Translations under genes and position numbers: made by a program
Part shown: piece after piece, positions 1 through 9,635 of the stretch
Layout of the letters: every line of letters begins with the position of its first letter
How positions within the stretch are numbered: position 1 is the first letter of the stretch
Assembly: GCA_964387885.1 (NCBI GenBank)
Contig: CAYLYZ010000013.1
Coordinates: 1-64,000 of the forward strand
Origin: JABGPL01 sp964387885
Lineage (GTDB): Bacteria; Electryoneota; AABM5-125-24; Hatepunaeales; Hatepunaeaceae
Direction: 5' to 3'
DNA length: 64,000 bases
Notes under the pieces: generated by a model
Databases searched by the model: none
What the model was told of the DNA's origin: nothing
Seen by the model: the letters and a program-made list of their open reading frames with translations, nothing else

Positions 1-113
1 GACCCAATCCGAGCATCCATAAGATCGAGGTGAAATAGTTTTGCAAAAACCTCTACCAAAAGAAGATTTTAGTAAATAATTATCAATATGCTTCCTATGT
101 CGATGCGGCGGAT

Positions 114-1247
114 ATGGACAATGATGGCGATCTTGACATCATCGGCAGTTCTTACGGACAAAACCTGCTGACCTGGTGGCAGAATCGGGGAGACCTCCGG
201 TTTACCCGTAATGACATCGCAGATGACCTGACAAACATCGATCAAGCCCGTGCTGTGGATCTTGACCTGGATGGTGACATGGACATACTTACTGCAATAT
301 ACGGAGCTGATCAGATCGCCTGGTGGGAGAATTTACTATATGATTATGAACCCGATATTTCCGTTTTCCCATCACCTCTGGAATTTGGTGATGTGGAATT
401 CAAACGGACTTCGGAAGCATTCATCTCCATTACCAACAACGGAAGTACTGATATTACAATAACTGACATCTACATCGAAGGTGAAGGTTTTAATGCTGAA
501 TTACCCGGCAGGCTCAAACTTGAAACGGATGAGATCAGGTGTATTCCAATCTCATTTTATCCTCAAGAATTGGGTGAGCATAACGGTGTGCTATTAATTG
601 CATCCAACGATCCCGACGAGCCACTTTTGGAAATATCAATGACTGGGAATGCAATTTGGGTGTCGCCAATTGATCTGTTGCAGCGCTTAATTCAGCATGT
701 CCATGCTCTTCAGGACGACGGAATACTGAACCGTGGTCAGGCTAACTCCCTGATAGTCAAACTCGAGGGTGCAATCGCTAAGTTGGAGCGCAATCAACTT
801 GTACCGGCATGCAATAAGATCAATGCATTTACAAATCATACCGAAGACTTTGTAGAAGATGAAATCCTGAGTTCTGAAGAAGGGCGATTCCTTATTGATG
901 AAGTTGAGTTCGTCCTGTTTCTGCTCAATGAATATGGAATCGATGGTGGTAATCAGGAGCTCGTATTTTCCTCAGACATACCCTCTGATTACCAGATCGA
1001 AAACGTTTATCCCAATCCTTTCAACTCTACTACCGAAATCACTTACGGATTACCGGTAGAGTCGTCATTTTCGCTGAAACTCTGCGATATATCCGGTCGG
1101 GAAGTGAGGAGGTTGTTTGAGGGTAGTAAACCAGCAGGATTTCACACCCTCATCCTTTCCGCATCTGACCTGCCTTCGGGATTGTATTTAGTAGAGTTAG
1201 AATCAACCAGAAGGTTTGTAACAAGGAAGGTTATGTTAATCAGATGA
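114..1247 (+). CDS. Secreted FG-GAP/ASH/FIMAH-like protein with T9SS sorting domain, 5' incomplete
   Basis: Two FG-GAP/VCBS-type repeats with calcium-loop motifs (DMDNDGDLD, DLDLDGDMD) occupy residues 1-78. An ASH-type beta-sandwich follows at about 79-182 (LEFGDVEF start, SNDPDEP end), then a helical segment at 183-280 (GILNRGQANSL, KLEGAIAKLE) resembling FIMAH domains of surface proteins, and a C-terminal sorting domain from YPNPFNSTT (about 298) to RKVMLIR. There is no signal peptide, so the 5' end is missing. The frame stays open back to position 39, after an in-frame TAG at 36-38, and the codons before that TAG (3-35) also read like repeat sequence. The gene may therefore continue beyond the window and carry a nonsense mutation or base error. 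The head resembles the genes at 13705 and 25123; the ASH-FIMAH-CTD tail matches the genes at 36502 and 42176. Ligand unknown. Confidence 0.75.
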   Translation: MDNDGDLDIIGSSYGQNLLTWWQNRGDLRFTRNDIADDLTNIDQARAVDLDLDGDMDILTAIYGADQIAWWENLLYDYEPDISVFPSPLEFGDVEFKRTSEAFISITNNGSTDITITDIYIEGEGFNAELPGRLKLETDEIRCIPISFYPQELGEHNGVLLIASNDPDEPLLEISMTGNAIWVSPIDLLQRLIQHVHALQDDGILNRGQANSLIVKLEGAIAKLERNQLVPACNKINAFTNHTEDFVEDEILSSEEGRFLIDEVEFVLFLLNEYGIDGGNQELVFSSDIPSDYQIENVYPNPFNSTTEITYGLPVESSFSLKLCDISGREVRRLFEGSKPAGFHTLILSASDLPSGLYLVELESTRRFVTRKVMLIR

Positions 1248-1411
1248 GTATCCTCTCTACAATATTTGGCTTTGTGCAAAAAAAAGGATTTCAAACGGCA
1301 ATTCTCTTCGTATATTGAAGCGATATTGTTAATATTATTGAGCTTTAGAACGATTGATTTGTGAGAAATCTGCTCATTATTTGCCCTTGAGTCCGCAAAC
1401 TGGAGACAACT

Positions 1412-4168
1412 TTGAAATTTTCCTTCATGCGTGGTATAGGTGTTTTAATTGTACTTCTTGTTCTCGTTACAGAACATTCGATTGCACAAACAAATGTTAG
1501 TGGTAATGTCAGCGGTGTATGGGATTTAGAGGGAAGTCCGTATATCCTCGTTGATGTCACTTCTATTGCGAATAACCAATCGTTGCGAATTGAACCGGGG
1601 GTTGTGGTTCAAAGTAGTAATAATATTCCTTTAGTCATCCATGGAAATCTCCATGCAGCTGGAACAGTTAGGGATTCAATCTATTTTGAAGTAGTAGAGG
1701 AGAATGCGAGCTGGGGAGGATTACGTTTTTTCCGGGCTGACAGTTCCCGGCTTGAATACTGTGTCGTAACCGATGGACTTAATATGGCAGGGGAAGGGCG
1801 GGGTGATCTTGTGTCGAGTGGAGGTAATATACTCATCCAGTATGGGGACGTCACTATCGAACACTCAAGGATTTCAAATGGTCGCGCCAGCGGATTCGGT
1901 GGTGGTATCGCCATCTGGGAGGCCAGCCCCGTGATCAGTAACTGCCTGATAAATAATAATCACAGTCAACAGTGTGGAGGAGGGATAGAGGCTTATCTAC
2001 GATCTTTCCCAATCATTTCCGATTGCAGATTTACAGGCAACGTCACCGGATGGGACGGCGGTGGTTTGTGCATTGAGGATAATTCAAATGCTCGCGTAGA
2101 ACGCTGTGTTTTTATCGATAATGATGCTGCAGTTGGTGGTGGTATTGGTATGAACGCCAGCAGTGCTGTCATTGATCACTGCACGTTTACAGAAAACACC
2201 GGTTTGTATGGGGGAGGAATATTTATTAGTGCTGGTAGTGATATAATTATTGAGTGGTGCGATTTCTACTCAAATACAGCGGGTATGGGCGGCGGAGGGT
2301 ATGGCAGTCGATTTGAAGCAGAAACAGAGGTACGCTATTGCCGGTTTATTGGAAATAATGCGGTTGAAGGTGGCGCGTTAACAGTAATGAACCAGCCGGT
2401 ATGTAACATACATCATAACCTGTTTGTGAGTAACACCGCCAGGTTAGGTGGAGCATTTGCGTCGAATGAACGCAGGCCAATGGGTGAGACGCCCTTATTA
2501 ATGACCAATTGCACTTTTATAAATAACAGCTCAGAAGAACCTGATCGCGAACCGAGTATCGCCTTCTTGAGGGGCAATGATCGGCTCAATCTCTCAAGCT
2601 GCATTATCTGGGGTGGAAGCAGACCTCTTTTTAACAATCCGAACATGATTTCGGTGACTTACAGTCATGTAGAGGGGAATTTTAACGGGCAGGGCAATTC
2701 GGCTGATAATCCCGGGCTTTTCATTATTGATACAACCTGGTGCCTCCTGAGGGGAGATTCACCTTGCAAAAACAGCGGTGATCTAAACCTGCCTGATGAC
2801 CCGGATAATACCCGGAACGACCGGGGATGGATGCATTTTCCAGGTGATGTTCTCGAAGGGCTTTCGACGGATACTCTGTCCATGGAATTACGGACAGATG
2901 AAAGACGACCAGCTAAATTTGAATTCCGAAACGGGACATCCGCACCGATATTCGTCACGCCTGTTGAGAGCTGTCGAGAGGGGATTCAATTGGAGATCGT
3001 AGATGTTTCAGCAATAACGAATGACTACGAAATTCACGGTGTTGCATATACTGATGCCGGTTACTTCCTCTCCGGTGGAAACAACGGTGAAGATCCCAAC
3101 CAGATTTATCAACTCAATGAGGAATTTGAACTCGTAAATCAATTCGATCAACCCGGAGGATCAGACGGGGATGGCTTTCTCGATCTTGGCTCGGGAGGAG
3201 ACCATCTTATATATGGCGGTGACTCAGAGAAAATTGTCGAGTTTTCAACACAGGGAGAGTTAGGTGAACAATATTTCGATCCTGCCGGTTTCAATTGCTA
3301 TCAGGCACTTGGCGTTGATCTCGTTTTCACTGAGGGTGAAGTAGATGTATACTTCGGAGGTGAAGAGGGGATCATCATCTGCGGAGATGACGAAATGTGG
3401 GAACTGGATAGGTTCGACATCGGATTTGGAGTTACAGCACTCGGTGTTAAGGGTAATACCCGGGCACTCTACCTTGTATCCGAAACAATTTTCTCTATAT
3501 ACATATTATCGCTGTTGACTACAGGTGACGGACAAATTACTCCGCTTTTTGAGCTTTCGCCACCGGGAGCAGGCTACAGTCCGGGGGGATTCGGAATAAC
3601 TCAAAATCTACACCAAGGTTATGGTACTATAGTTGGAGTCTGGGAAGGAGAAGGGCATACTCCCGACCGGCTGTTCAAATATGACTTGTATACATCATGG
3701 TTGATTCCCCGGTCAGATGTAAGGTTGTTAAAACCTGGAGAGGAGTCGGATTGGGAGATTGTCTTTGCAGGTGATCAGGTGCCGGAAGGTGTGCATAATT
3801 CCGAATACTATATAGCCATAAATGGCTGGAGTTCGGAACGTGAGCTTCCCGCACAGATGGTATCGAGGGATATGTCGGTTTCGGATAAGGAACTGCTATA
3901 TCCATCAACTCCCCAGCTTTTTCCTGTCTTTCCTAATCCATTCAACTCGACAACCGCAATAACATATGGAATACCCATCCAATCGAATATCTCTCTAAAA
4001 CTCTACGATCTATCGGGTCGGTTGATTCAGACATTAGTTGAGGGGGAAAAACATGCTGGGATTCATGCATGTGTTTTGTCAGCTCAAAATTTATCTTCAA
4101 GTCTTTTTTTTGTAAGTTTTGAGGCAGTAGGACAATTATCAACAAGGAAAGTAATGTTAATCAAATAG
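1412..4168 (+). CDS. Secreted right-handed beta-helix protein with T9SS sorting domain
   Basis: The start is TTG at 1412: GGAG at 1402-1405 sits 6 nt upstream, whereas the next in-frame ATG (1427) is too far from it. A signal peptide ends near SIAQ (residue 25). Residues 26 to about 480 are a pectin-lyase-like parallel beta-helix, seen as repeated short strands with GGGI/GGGL turns and Asn/Cys ladders (SNCLINNN, DHCTFTENT). The opening VSGNVSGVWDLEGSPYIL block recurs in the genes at 49570 and 53325. After an Ig-like stretch, about 545-830 looks like a beta-propeller (GVAYTDAGYFLSGG, IYQLNEEF). The sorting domain runs from about 838 (FPNPFNSTT) to the end (STRKVMLIK). No catalytic residues of a polysaccharide lyase can be assigned, so this may be an adhesin or a glycan-active enzyme. 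Confidence 0.85.
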   Translation: MKFSFMRGIGVLIVLLVLVTEHSIAQTNVSGNVSGVWDLEGSPYILVDVTSIANNQSLRIEPGVVVQSSNNIPLVIHGNLHAAGTVRDSIYFEVVEENASWGGLRFFRADSSRLEYCVVTDGLNMAGEGRGDLVSSGGNILIQYGDVTIEHSRISNGRASGFGGGIAIWEASPVISNCLINNNHSQQCGGGIEAYLRSFPIISDCRFTGNVTGWDGGGLCIEDNSNARVERCVFIDNDAAVGGGIGMNASSAVIDHCTFTENTGLYGGGIFISAGSDIIIEWCDFYSNTAGMGGGGYGSRFEAETEVRYCRFIGNNAVEGGALTVMNQPVCNIHHNLFVSNTARLGGAFASNERRPMGETPLLMTNCTFINNSSEEPDREPSIAFLRGNDRLNLSSCIIWGGSRPLFNNPNMISVTYSHVEGNFNGQGNSADNPGLFIIDTTWCLLRGDSPCKNSGDLNLPDDPDNTRNDRGWMHFPGDVLEGLSTDTLSMELRTDERRPAKFEFRNGTSAPIFVTPVESCREGIQLEIVDVSAITNDYEIHGVAYTDAGYFLSGGNNGEDPNQIYQLNEEFELVNQFDQPGGSDGDGFLDLGSGGDHLIYGGDSEKIVEFSTQGELGEQYFDPAGFNCYQALGVDLVFTEGEVDVYFGGEEGIIICGDDEMWELDRFDIGFGVTALGVKGNTRALYLVSETIFSIYILSLLTTGDGQITPLFELSPPGAGYSPGGFGITQNLHQGYGTIVGVWEGEGHTPDRLFKYDLYTSWLIPRSDVRLLKPGEESDWEIVFAGDQVPEGVHNSEYYIAINGWSSERELPAQMVSRDMSVSDKELLYPSTPQLFPVFPNPFNSTTAITYGIPIQSNISLKLYDLSGRLIQTLVEGEKHAGIHACVLSAQNLSSSLFFVSFEAVGQLSTRKVMLIK

Positions 4169-4227
4169 TTTTTGAGCACTGGCTGCTGTGATTTCTTCAT
4201 AAATTTCTACAAGGAAGGGAATCAACA

Positions 4228-5292
4228 ATGAGCCGAACAAGCCAAGTTTTTCGTAACCAACTGATACTTTTAGTTGTGGTTACCTTCAGCCTGTCACCCA
4301 TACCTGGTCTGGTGGGAAATAATGTGGGATCTATAGATTCCGAACAAGCGAAAGTCTACGTCTATCCTGATTATCCAAAAGAAAAACCCACCTTTCCAAA
4401 ATTACACTCAAGCCTGAGCAATTTTCTCGATATTTTTTACGAAAAGGGCTTTGAAGCTGCGAGTGAATTCGCCGAAAACAACTGCATTTACTTAGAAGAC
4501 GGAAATGTCAAGGTTGATCTACTTATGATGCCTGATCGTCTTCCCGGTGAAATACCTGAGTCAACTCTAAAGGAATTCGGAGCAATAATAGATGCTCAAT
4601 CCGAGCACTTCATGACTCTGTATGTACCGATTGAAAACCTCGCACAGATCTCTGAAGCTCTCAAAATCGTCTGTATGCTGCACAGTCCGATAAAACCGGT
4701 TCAAACTGTTGTCAGTGAAGGATTCGCACTGGTGGGTGGAGAACCGTTTCACGATGCTGGGATCACCGGGGAAGGTGTGACTGTTGCGGTGATGGACTTC
4801 GGTTATACCAATCTTGCCAATTTACAGAATCAAGGTGAACTACCTGCGAATTATGTCGGGAGAGATTACACCGGACAGGGGATCGGCTGGGGAAGCACAC
4901 ACGGGACAAGGTGTGCAGAGATATTGTATGATTTTGTACCTGATGCTGAGTTCTGGCTGGTAAAAATAGGTGGCTGGGCACATGTCGAAAACGCAATGAA
5001 TGACCTTATCAATGGGGATGTAGATATTGTCAGTATGTCGTTTGGCTATTTTTGGCCATTCAGCAGCTACTTCCTCGGAGATGATCCCCTCAGTATGGTA
5101 TGCAACCGAGCCTTTGAAAACAGAATGCTACCTGTAATAGCAGCTGGAAACAGCGCTCATCAACACTATCGCGGAATTTTCGATGACCGGGTCGAAGAAA
5201 ATTCCACAGCTTCGGAGAAGATGATGGTATGTGGCTTGGAACAATCAATCATATCGCCTGGGCTGATGGACAGCCAAAGTGGTTTAATGTAG
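4228..5292 (+). CDS. Subtilase-family (S8) protease, N-terminal part of a frameshifted gene
   Basis: This part carries a signal peptide (about 1-30), a propeptide-like region (40-165) and the first half of a subtilisin domain. Asp190 lies in VTVAVMDFGYT, His225 in STHGTRCAEIL, and the oxyanion Asn308 in VIAAGN. The true reading frame ends at residue 325 (about position 5202). The remaining ~29 residues are out-of-frame translation up to the stop at 5290-5292. The intact paralog at 22195 continues here with EANFHTFGENDDNWPGT; the same sequence in this gene (FHSFGEDDGMWLGT) is present one frame over. Adding one T to the AAATTCC run at 5199-5205 restores a 970-residue protein, against 971 in the paralog. 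On its own this piece lacks the catalytic Ser and the sorting domain. It starts the long gene cluster. Confidence 0.85.
   Translation: MSRTSQVFRNQLILLVVVTFSLSPIPGLVGNNVGSIDSEQAKVYVYPDYPKEKPTFPKLHSSLSNFLDIFYEKGFEAASEFAENNCIYLEDGNVKVDLLMMPDRLPGEIPESTLKEFGAIIDAQSEHFMTLYVPIENLAQISEALKIVCMLHSPIKPVQTVVSEGFALVGGEPFHDAGITGEGVTVAVMDFGYTNLANLQNQGELPANYVGRDYTGQGIGWGSTHGTRCAEILYDFVPDAEFWLVKIGGWAHVENAMNDLINGDVDIVSMSFGYFWPFSSYFLGDDPLSMVCNRAFENRMLPVIAAGNSAHQHYRGIFDDRVEENSTASEKMMVCGLEQSIISPGLMDSQSGLM
5199..5205 (+). other. Frameshift site in the subtilase gene (one base apparently missing)
   Basis: Up to AAT at 5200-5202 the reading frame matches the intact subtilase paralog; from TTC at 5202-5204 the homology continues in the next frame. 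The two codons share T5202, so a single missing T in the AAATTCC run explains the break. The stretches on both sides show normal coding character and no other damage. Confidence 0.8.
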
Positions 5293-7139
5293 GAGATTAT
5301 ATAAGCACTTACCTGTATTGGGATGATTTCCCATTGTCGAATCAGGATTATGACCTGCACCTGTACAATTGGAATGGTGAGGAATGGATTTGTGTTGCAG
5401 TTTCCAACCGTGCACAGGATGGTAATGCTCCGCCGGCTGAATGGATGTATGGCAATGTTCAATCTGCTGGATATTTTGGTGTTTGTGTTGTCAGTGACGG
5501 TGCTGATGGCGGGATGGATTTTACGCTGTGGACAGGTAATGGATATTTCTACGACACGCCTGAAGGCAGTATCCTGACTCCCGGTCGGGCAAGAGAGGCT
5601 ATTACTGTAGGAGCCATTGATCATAACATCTGGCAAAATGACCATGAGGAACCGATCGCCTACAGCTCACGCGGTCCCACCTATGCAGGTGTAATGAAGC
5701 CGGATATCTGTGGGCCCACAAATGTTCAAACGGCTACTGGAGTACTTGGTGGAACATCATGCGCAACTCCTCATGTGGCTGGATCGGCAGCGTTAGTCCT
5801 TTCAGTGAATCCCGATATGACTCCCGGTGATCTGCGTGAATTTCTGGCAACCAATGCCATTGACCAGGGTCCAGATGGACCTGACAATCTTTTCGGACAT
5901 GGAAAAGTCAACATAGAATTAGGACCAATTGAACCTCGCGAGCTGACTGTACTCCTTGAAGAAAACTGGAATATGATTTCAATCAACGTCACACCTGCGG
6001 AGGATATGTGGGAAGGTGAAGAAGGACCTGATGTTATTCTGATGACCGAACAGCTCCGAATTGACGAGGAAAATCATCATCTTTTACTCCTGAAAGACGA
6101 GGATGGGCGATTTTACCTGCCTGCTTTTGGTTTCAACAATATCCCATACTGGGATCTGACCGAGGGGTATCTCGTAAAAGTAGACGAAGATGTTGAAGCG
6201 ATCTGGTCTGGTGAACCGATCCCGTCGGATGCGGATGTCCCTCTCGAAAGAGACTGGAACCTGATTGCATACTATCCGACTTATGAGCTGGATGCCAGTG
6301 TTCCGGATTATTATGTCCTGTCTCCGATTATTGATAATGTTCTTATCTCCAAAGACGGAGATGGTAATTTTATGCTTCCGGCTTTCGACTTCTCCAATAT
6401 GCCTCCCTGGCGGGAGACACAGGGGTATCAGGTTAGAGTTGATGAAGATGTGGTTTTGAATTATCCGGAGGAGTTGGATGAAAACGTTATTACGAGGAAC
6501 GAAGGGACGAAGCAAACTCAGAGATTGCTTCACTTTGTTCGCAATGACGGGACGAGTGAAAATATGAGTGTTATTATAACTTCAATATATGGCATCGAAG
6601 TAAATACTGGCAATCAGGTTGGAGCGTTCAGTTCTAATGGAAGATTGGTCGGAGTCGGCATGATTGACAATGACGGCAGATGCGGATTGGCAGTGTGGGG
6701 AGACGATCCATTCACTGATGAGATTGATGGCTTGCTTTCAGGGGAGGCTTTCGAGCTGTGCTTGCTGGATTTAGGCAGAAAACTATCTATTGAATCAGTA
6801 CAAACCGGATCTGGTCTTGTATATAAAGATGACGATTTCACAGTATTGGATGTAACAGTCGAGTCAACCATTCCAACAGATTTCTACCTGTTACAGGCAT
6901 ATCCAAATCCTTTCAACTCAGCGACCCGAATCACCTACGGCCTACCTATTGCATCAAGTGTATCTCTAAAACTCTACGACCTGTCAGGTCGGTTGATTCA
7001 GACATTAGCTGAGGGGGAGAAACAGGCTGGTGTTCAAATCACAATCCTGAATGCTGCTGAACTGCCGTCGGGATTGCATTTCGTTCGCTTGAGTGCATCA
7101 GGGCATGTGTTTACGAGGAAAGTAATGCTAATTCGATAA
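5229..7139 (+). CDS. Subtilase-family (S8) protease, C-terminal part of a frameshifted gene, with T9SS sorting domain
   Basis: This continues the gene beginning at 4228; the true frame begins near 5202, so the GTG/ATG-like start here is not a real initiation site. It carries a ~110-residue beta-rich insert between the oxyanion Asn and the serine motif (WDDFPLSNQDYDLHLY, similar to pre-peptidase C-terminal sandwiches). The SRGP motif and the catalytic Ser in GGTSCATPHVAG follow (residue 177 of this piece, about 511 of the restored protein). Next come the duplicated W-N-M-I-S-I-N module, a linker holding a palindromic insert (6491-6556), the ENMS/IGAF module, and the sorting domain from YPNPFNSAT to RKVMLIR. 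If the frameshift is real the gene is dead; if it is a consensus error the enzyme is complete and secreted. Confidence 0.85.
   Translation: MWLGTINHIAWADGQPKWFNVGDYISTYLYWDDFPLSNQDYDLHLYNWNGEEWICVAVSNRAQDGNAPPAEWMYGNVQSAGYFGVCVVSDGADGGMDFTLWTGNGYFYDTPEGSILTPGRAREAITVGAIDHNIWQNDHEEPIAYSSRGPTYAGVMKPDICGPTNVQTATGVLGGTSCATPHVAGSAALVLSVNPDMTPGDLREFLATNAIDQGPDGPDNLFGHGKVNIELGPIEPRELTVLLEENWNMISINVTPAEDMWEGEEGPDVILMTEQLRIDEENHHLLLLKDEDGRFYLPAFGFNNIPYWDLTEGYLVKVDEDVEAIWSGEPIPSDADVPLERDWNLIAYYPTYELDASVPDYYVLSPIIDNVLISKDGDGNFMLPAFDFSNMPPWRETQGYQVRVDEDVVLNYPEELDENVITRNEGTKQTQRLLHFVRNDGTSENMSVIITSIYGIEVNTGNQVGAFSSNGRLVGVGMIDNDGRCGLAVWGDDPFTDEIDGLLSGEAFELCLLDLGRKLSIESVQTGSGLVYKDDDFTVLDVTVESTIPTDFYLLQAYPNPFNSATRITYGLPIASSVSLKLYDLSGRLIQTLAEGEKQAGVQITILNAAELPSGLHFVRLSASGHVFTRKVMLIR
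6491..6556 (+). repeat. Palindromic element type B, read in frame in the W-N/ENMS linker
   Basis: Contains GAAGCAAACTC, one A, then GAGATTGCTTC: an 11-bp stem with one mismatch, inside outer sequence (CGAGGAAC; TTGTTCGCAATGACGGGACG) shared with the element at 56441-56506. It encodes a segment ending RLLHFVRNDGTS that has no relation to the flanking domains. Confidence 0.75.
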
Positions 7140-7151
7140 AGGAGTTGAATA

Positions 7152-9620
7152 ATGCAAAAGACGATTCTCTTAATTTTAATTATCGGTGTCCTTTTTATAC
7201 CGAATACAAACCTTTTCGCCCAGGACAGTTCCAATGTAGCGTGTATCAGTCGCTGCGAGCTGGAGGGAGCTTGCGATGTGACGGTCAGGGGAGATTATGC
7301 CTATGTGACCGCATCGGAATCAGGTCTTCATATTATTGATATTTCCAACCTGGAAGATCCCGTTGAAGTAGGAAGGATCGGAACTCCCGGGAATATTCTG
7401 GACATTGCATTAAGCGGAGTTTTCGCCTTTGCAGTTATGGGAGAAAACGGCTGGGGGATAATCGACATCTCTGTACCGGAAGAACTTGAAGAAGTCGGAT
7501 TTTTCGAAAGTGAAGGTTTCTTAAGTGGGATAGAGGTTGTTGGAGATTACCTTTACCTCGTTGACCATTCCGGTTCACTTTGTATAATGGACATCTCTAA
7601 TCCGGAAAATCCCGGTGAAGTTAATACCCTTGAACTTGACGAAGAACCAAATATAATCAGGATTAGAGACAATTACGCTTATGTGTGTGGATACAAGTTA
7701 TCGATTTTCGATATCTCCAATCCGGACGAGGTTGGGATGGTCGGTTTTTGTAGATTGAGTTATGAGATCACTGATATGGAAATCAATGATGATTACGCTT
7801 ATGTAGCAGAGTGGAATGTTGAGTTTCAGGGCGGAAAATTCACAATTATTGATGTGTCCAATCCGGAGAATCCCACAGAAGTCGGATCCTATACACATGG
7901 GTGGCTTGATCTGGCTTGTTATGGTATAGGAATCAGTAGTGATGTTGCTTGCCTCGCAGCACATCCCAGACTCCATACTCCCGGACTACTCACTTTAGAT
8001 GTTTCAGATGCAGCCAATCCTATCTTAGTCGGATTCTATAATACTATAGAGGAATGCAAAGGTGTGGATGCGGTCGGTAATCTGGCATATGTGACCGACC
8101 AGAACAGTTTCAGTATTTATTATTTTCTGCAAATTCCATCAATTGACGTCTCTCAGGAGATCCTGGAATTTGGAGTGCTTCGCCCCGATTCAACCAGAGA
8201 ATTGATTCTCAATGTTTTAAATTCAGGTGAAAATGATATCACCATTACCGATATAACGATTGCAGGAGATACCTATAGCAGTAACTTTGAAGATGAAGTT
8301 CAACTCGAACCCGATGAGAATTTTGATTTAATCCTAACGTTTTCACCTGATGCAGAAGATGAGTATACCAGTGAATTGATTATTACAACCGATGAACAAG
8401 ATGTTTTTGAGAGAAGAGTTAACCTGCATGGTTACGGATTTGAACGAGTCTACGTTCCAACTCCCGGGTTAGCATGGGATATAGATGTTGAAAATGGCTT
8501 TGCATATATTACCGACTATACCAATGGTCTTTCAATAATCGACATACACAACCCAGAAGATCCTGTCCCAACCGGTGGGATAGATACTCCCGGTAACGCT
8601 CGCGGAATTTTCGTCAGCGGTGATTTTGCATATATGGCGAATGATTCAGCAGGTCTTTACATCATGGATGTTTCCGATCCTGAAAATCCTGATTCGGTCA
8701 GTTGCATATACACTCCCGGCAGAGCTCTTGATGTTTTTCAATCTGGTGATTACGTCTACATCGCAGATGCCTGGAGAGGACTTCATGTATATGATATTAC
8801 AGAACCTGAAGATCCTGACTCCGTTGGGAGCTTTAATGTCCGAACCAGTGCGGATGAAGTTATTGTAGAGGGTGATTATGCTTTTGTAGCCGGCAATTCC
8901 GGTGGGCTGCGGATTATCGACATCTCCCAGCCAGACAGTATGGCGGAAGTTGGTTTTTTTGATCCTGACGAACATTGGTCAAATAGTATTTCCGTTTCCG
9001 GAAACATTGTATACGAATTGGATAGAGGGAGAGTACTCCGGGTAATTGATATGTCTGAATTTGAAAATCCGGAGGAGATACGATTCTTAATTTTACCTGG
9101 CCCACTTGGATATGCTCGAAAGGTATTTGTTTGGGAAGATTTTTTGTTTATAGCGCGCTCAGGTGGATTGCAAAAACTGGATGTTTCTGATCCTGCAGAT
9201 CCGATTATTGTGCAAACTATCAGAGTACCCGGAAATGTGATGAGTGTTGATGTGGAGAATGAATATGCATATGTCACAAATACAGAACTGGGTATGTTTA
9301 TTATTGATCTCTCAGAAGCTGATGGTATTGCCGAGAAGACGAACCAATTAATCCCATCCGGATATTACCTCTCCCCAGCCTACCCTAATCCCTTCAACTC
9401 AACCACCCGGATCACTTACGGTCTACGAATCACATCGAATGTGTCACTAAAACTCTACGATCTTTCCGGTCGGTTGATTCAGACATTAGTTGAGGGACAA
9501 AGACAGGCCGGTATACAAACCACAATCCTGAACGCTGCAGAACTGCCATCGGGATTGTATTTCGTTCGCTTAAGTGTTTCTGGGCATGTGTTTACGAGGA
9601 AAGTGATGTTGGTCAGATAA
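7152..9620 (+). CDS. Secreted LVIVD-repeat double beta-propeller protein with T9SS sorting domain
   Basis: A signal peptide (1-24, ending NLFAQ) is followed by seven LVIVD-type blades of about 42 residues (typical blade: GDYAYVTASESGLHIIDIS plus a short tail). An ASH-like Ig domain lies at about 329-431 (LEFGVLRPDSTRELIL), then seven more blades (about 432-735) and the sorting domain (744-822). Seven plus seven blades suggests two closed seven-bladed propellers joined by an Ig spacer. LVIVD repeats are known in bacterial and archaeal surface proteins, where the ligand is generally unknown. GGAG at 7141-7144 is 7 nt before the ATG, and the gene begins 12 nt after the subtilase stop. No catalytic motif is visible, so adhesion or scaffolding is the likeliest role. 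Confidence 0.9.
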   Translation: MQKTILLILIIGVLFIPNTNLFAQDSSNVACISRCELEGACDVTVRGDYAYVTASESGLHIIDISNLEDPVEVGRIGTPGNILDIALSGVFAFAVMGENGWGIIDISVPEELEEVGFFESEGFLSGIEVVGDYLYLVDHSGSLCIMDISNPENPGEVNTLELDEEPNIIRIRDNYAYVCGYKLSIFDISNPDEVGMVGFCRLSYEITDMEINDDYAYVAEWNVEFQGGKFTIIDVSNPENPTEVGSYTHGWLDLACYGIGISSDVACLAAHPRLHTPGLLTLDVSDAANPILVGFYNTIEECKGVDAVGNLAYVTDQNSFSIYYFLQIPSIDVSQEILEFGVLRPDSTRELILNVLNSGENDITITDITIAGDTYSSNFEDEVQLEPDENFDLILTFSPDAEDEYTSELIITTDEQDVFERRVNLHGYGFERVYVPTPGLAWDIDVENGFAYITDYTNGLSIIDIHNPEDPVPTGGIDTPGNARGIFVSGDFAYMANDSAGLYIMDVSDPENPDSVSCIYTPGRALDVFQSGDYVYIADAWRGLHVYDITEPEDPDSVGSFNVRTSADEVIVEGDYAFVAGNSGGLRIIDISQPDSMAEVGFFDPDEHWSNSISVSGNIVYELDRGRVLRVIDMSEFENPEEIRFLILPGPLGYARKVFVWEDFLFIARSGGLQKLDVSDPADPIIVQTIRVPGNVMSVDVENEYAYVTNTELGMFIIDLSEADGIAEKTNQLIPSGYYLSPAYPNPFNSTTRITYGLRITSNVSLKLYDLSGRLIQTLVEGQRQAGIQTTILNAAELPSGLYFVRLSVSGHVFTRKVMLVR

Positions 9621-9635
9621 AGAGGATAAAGAACA

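Noticed and set aside
1248..1411. Search for a promoter or terminator in the 164-nt gap before the first beta-helix gene
   Set aside because: AT-rich sequence with partial -10/-35 resemblance but wrong spacing; no stable hairpin followed by a T-run.
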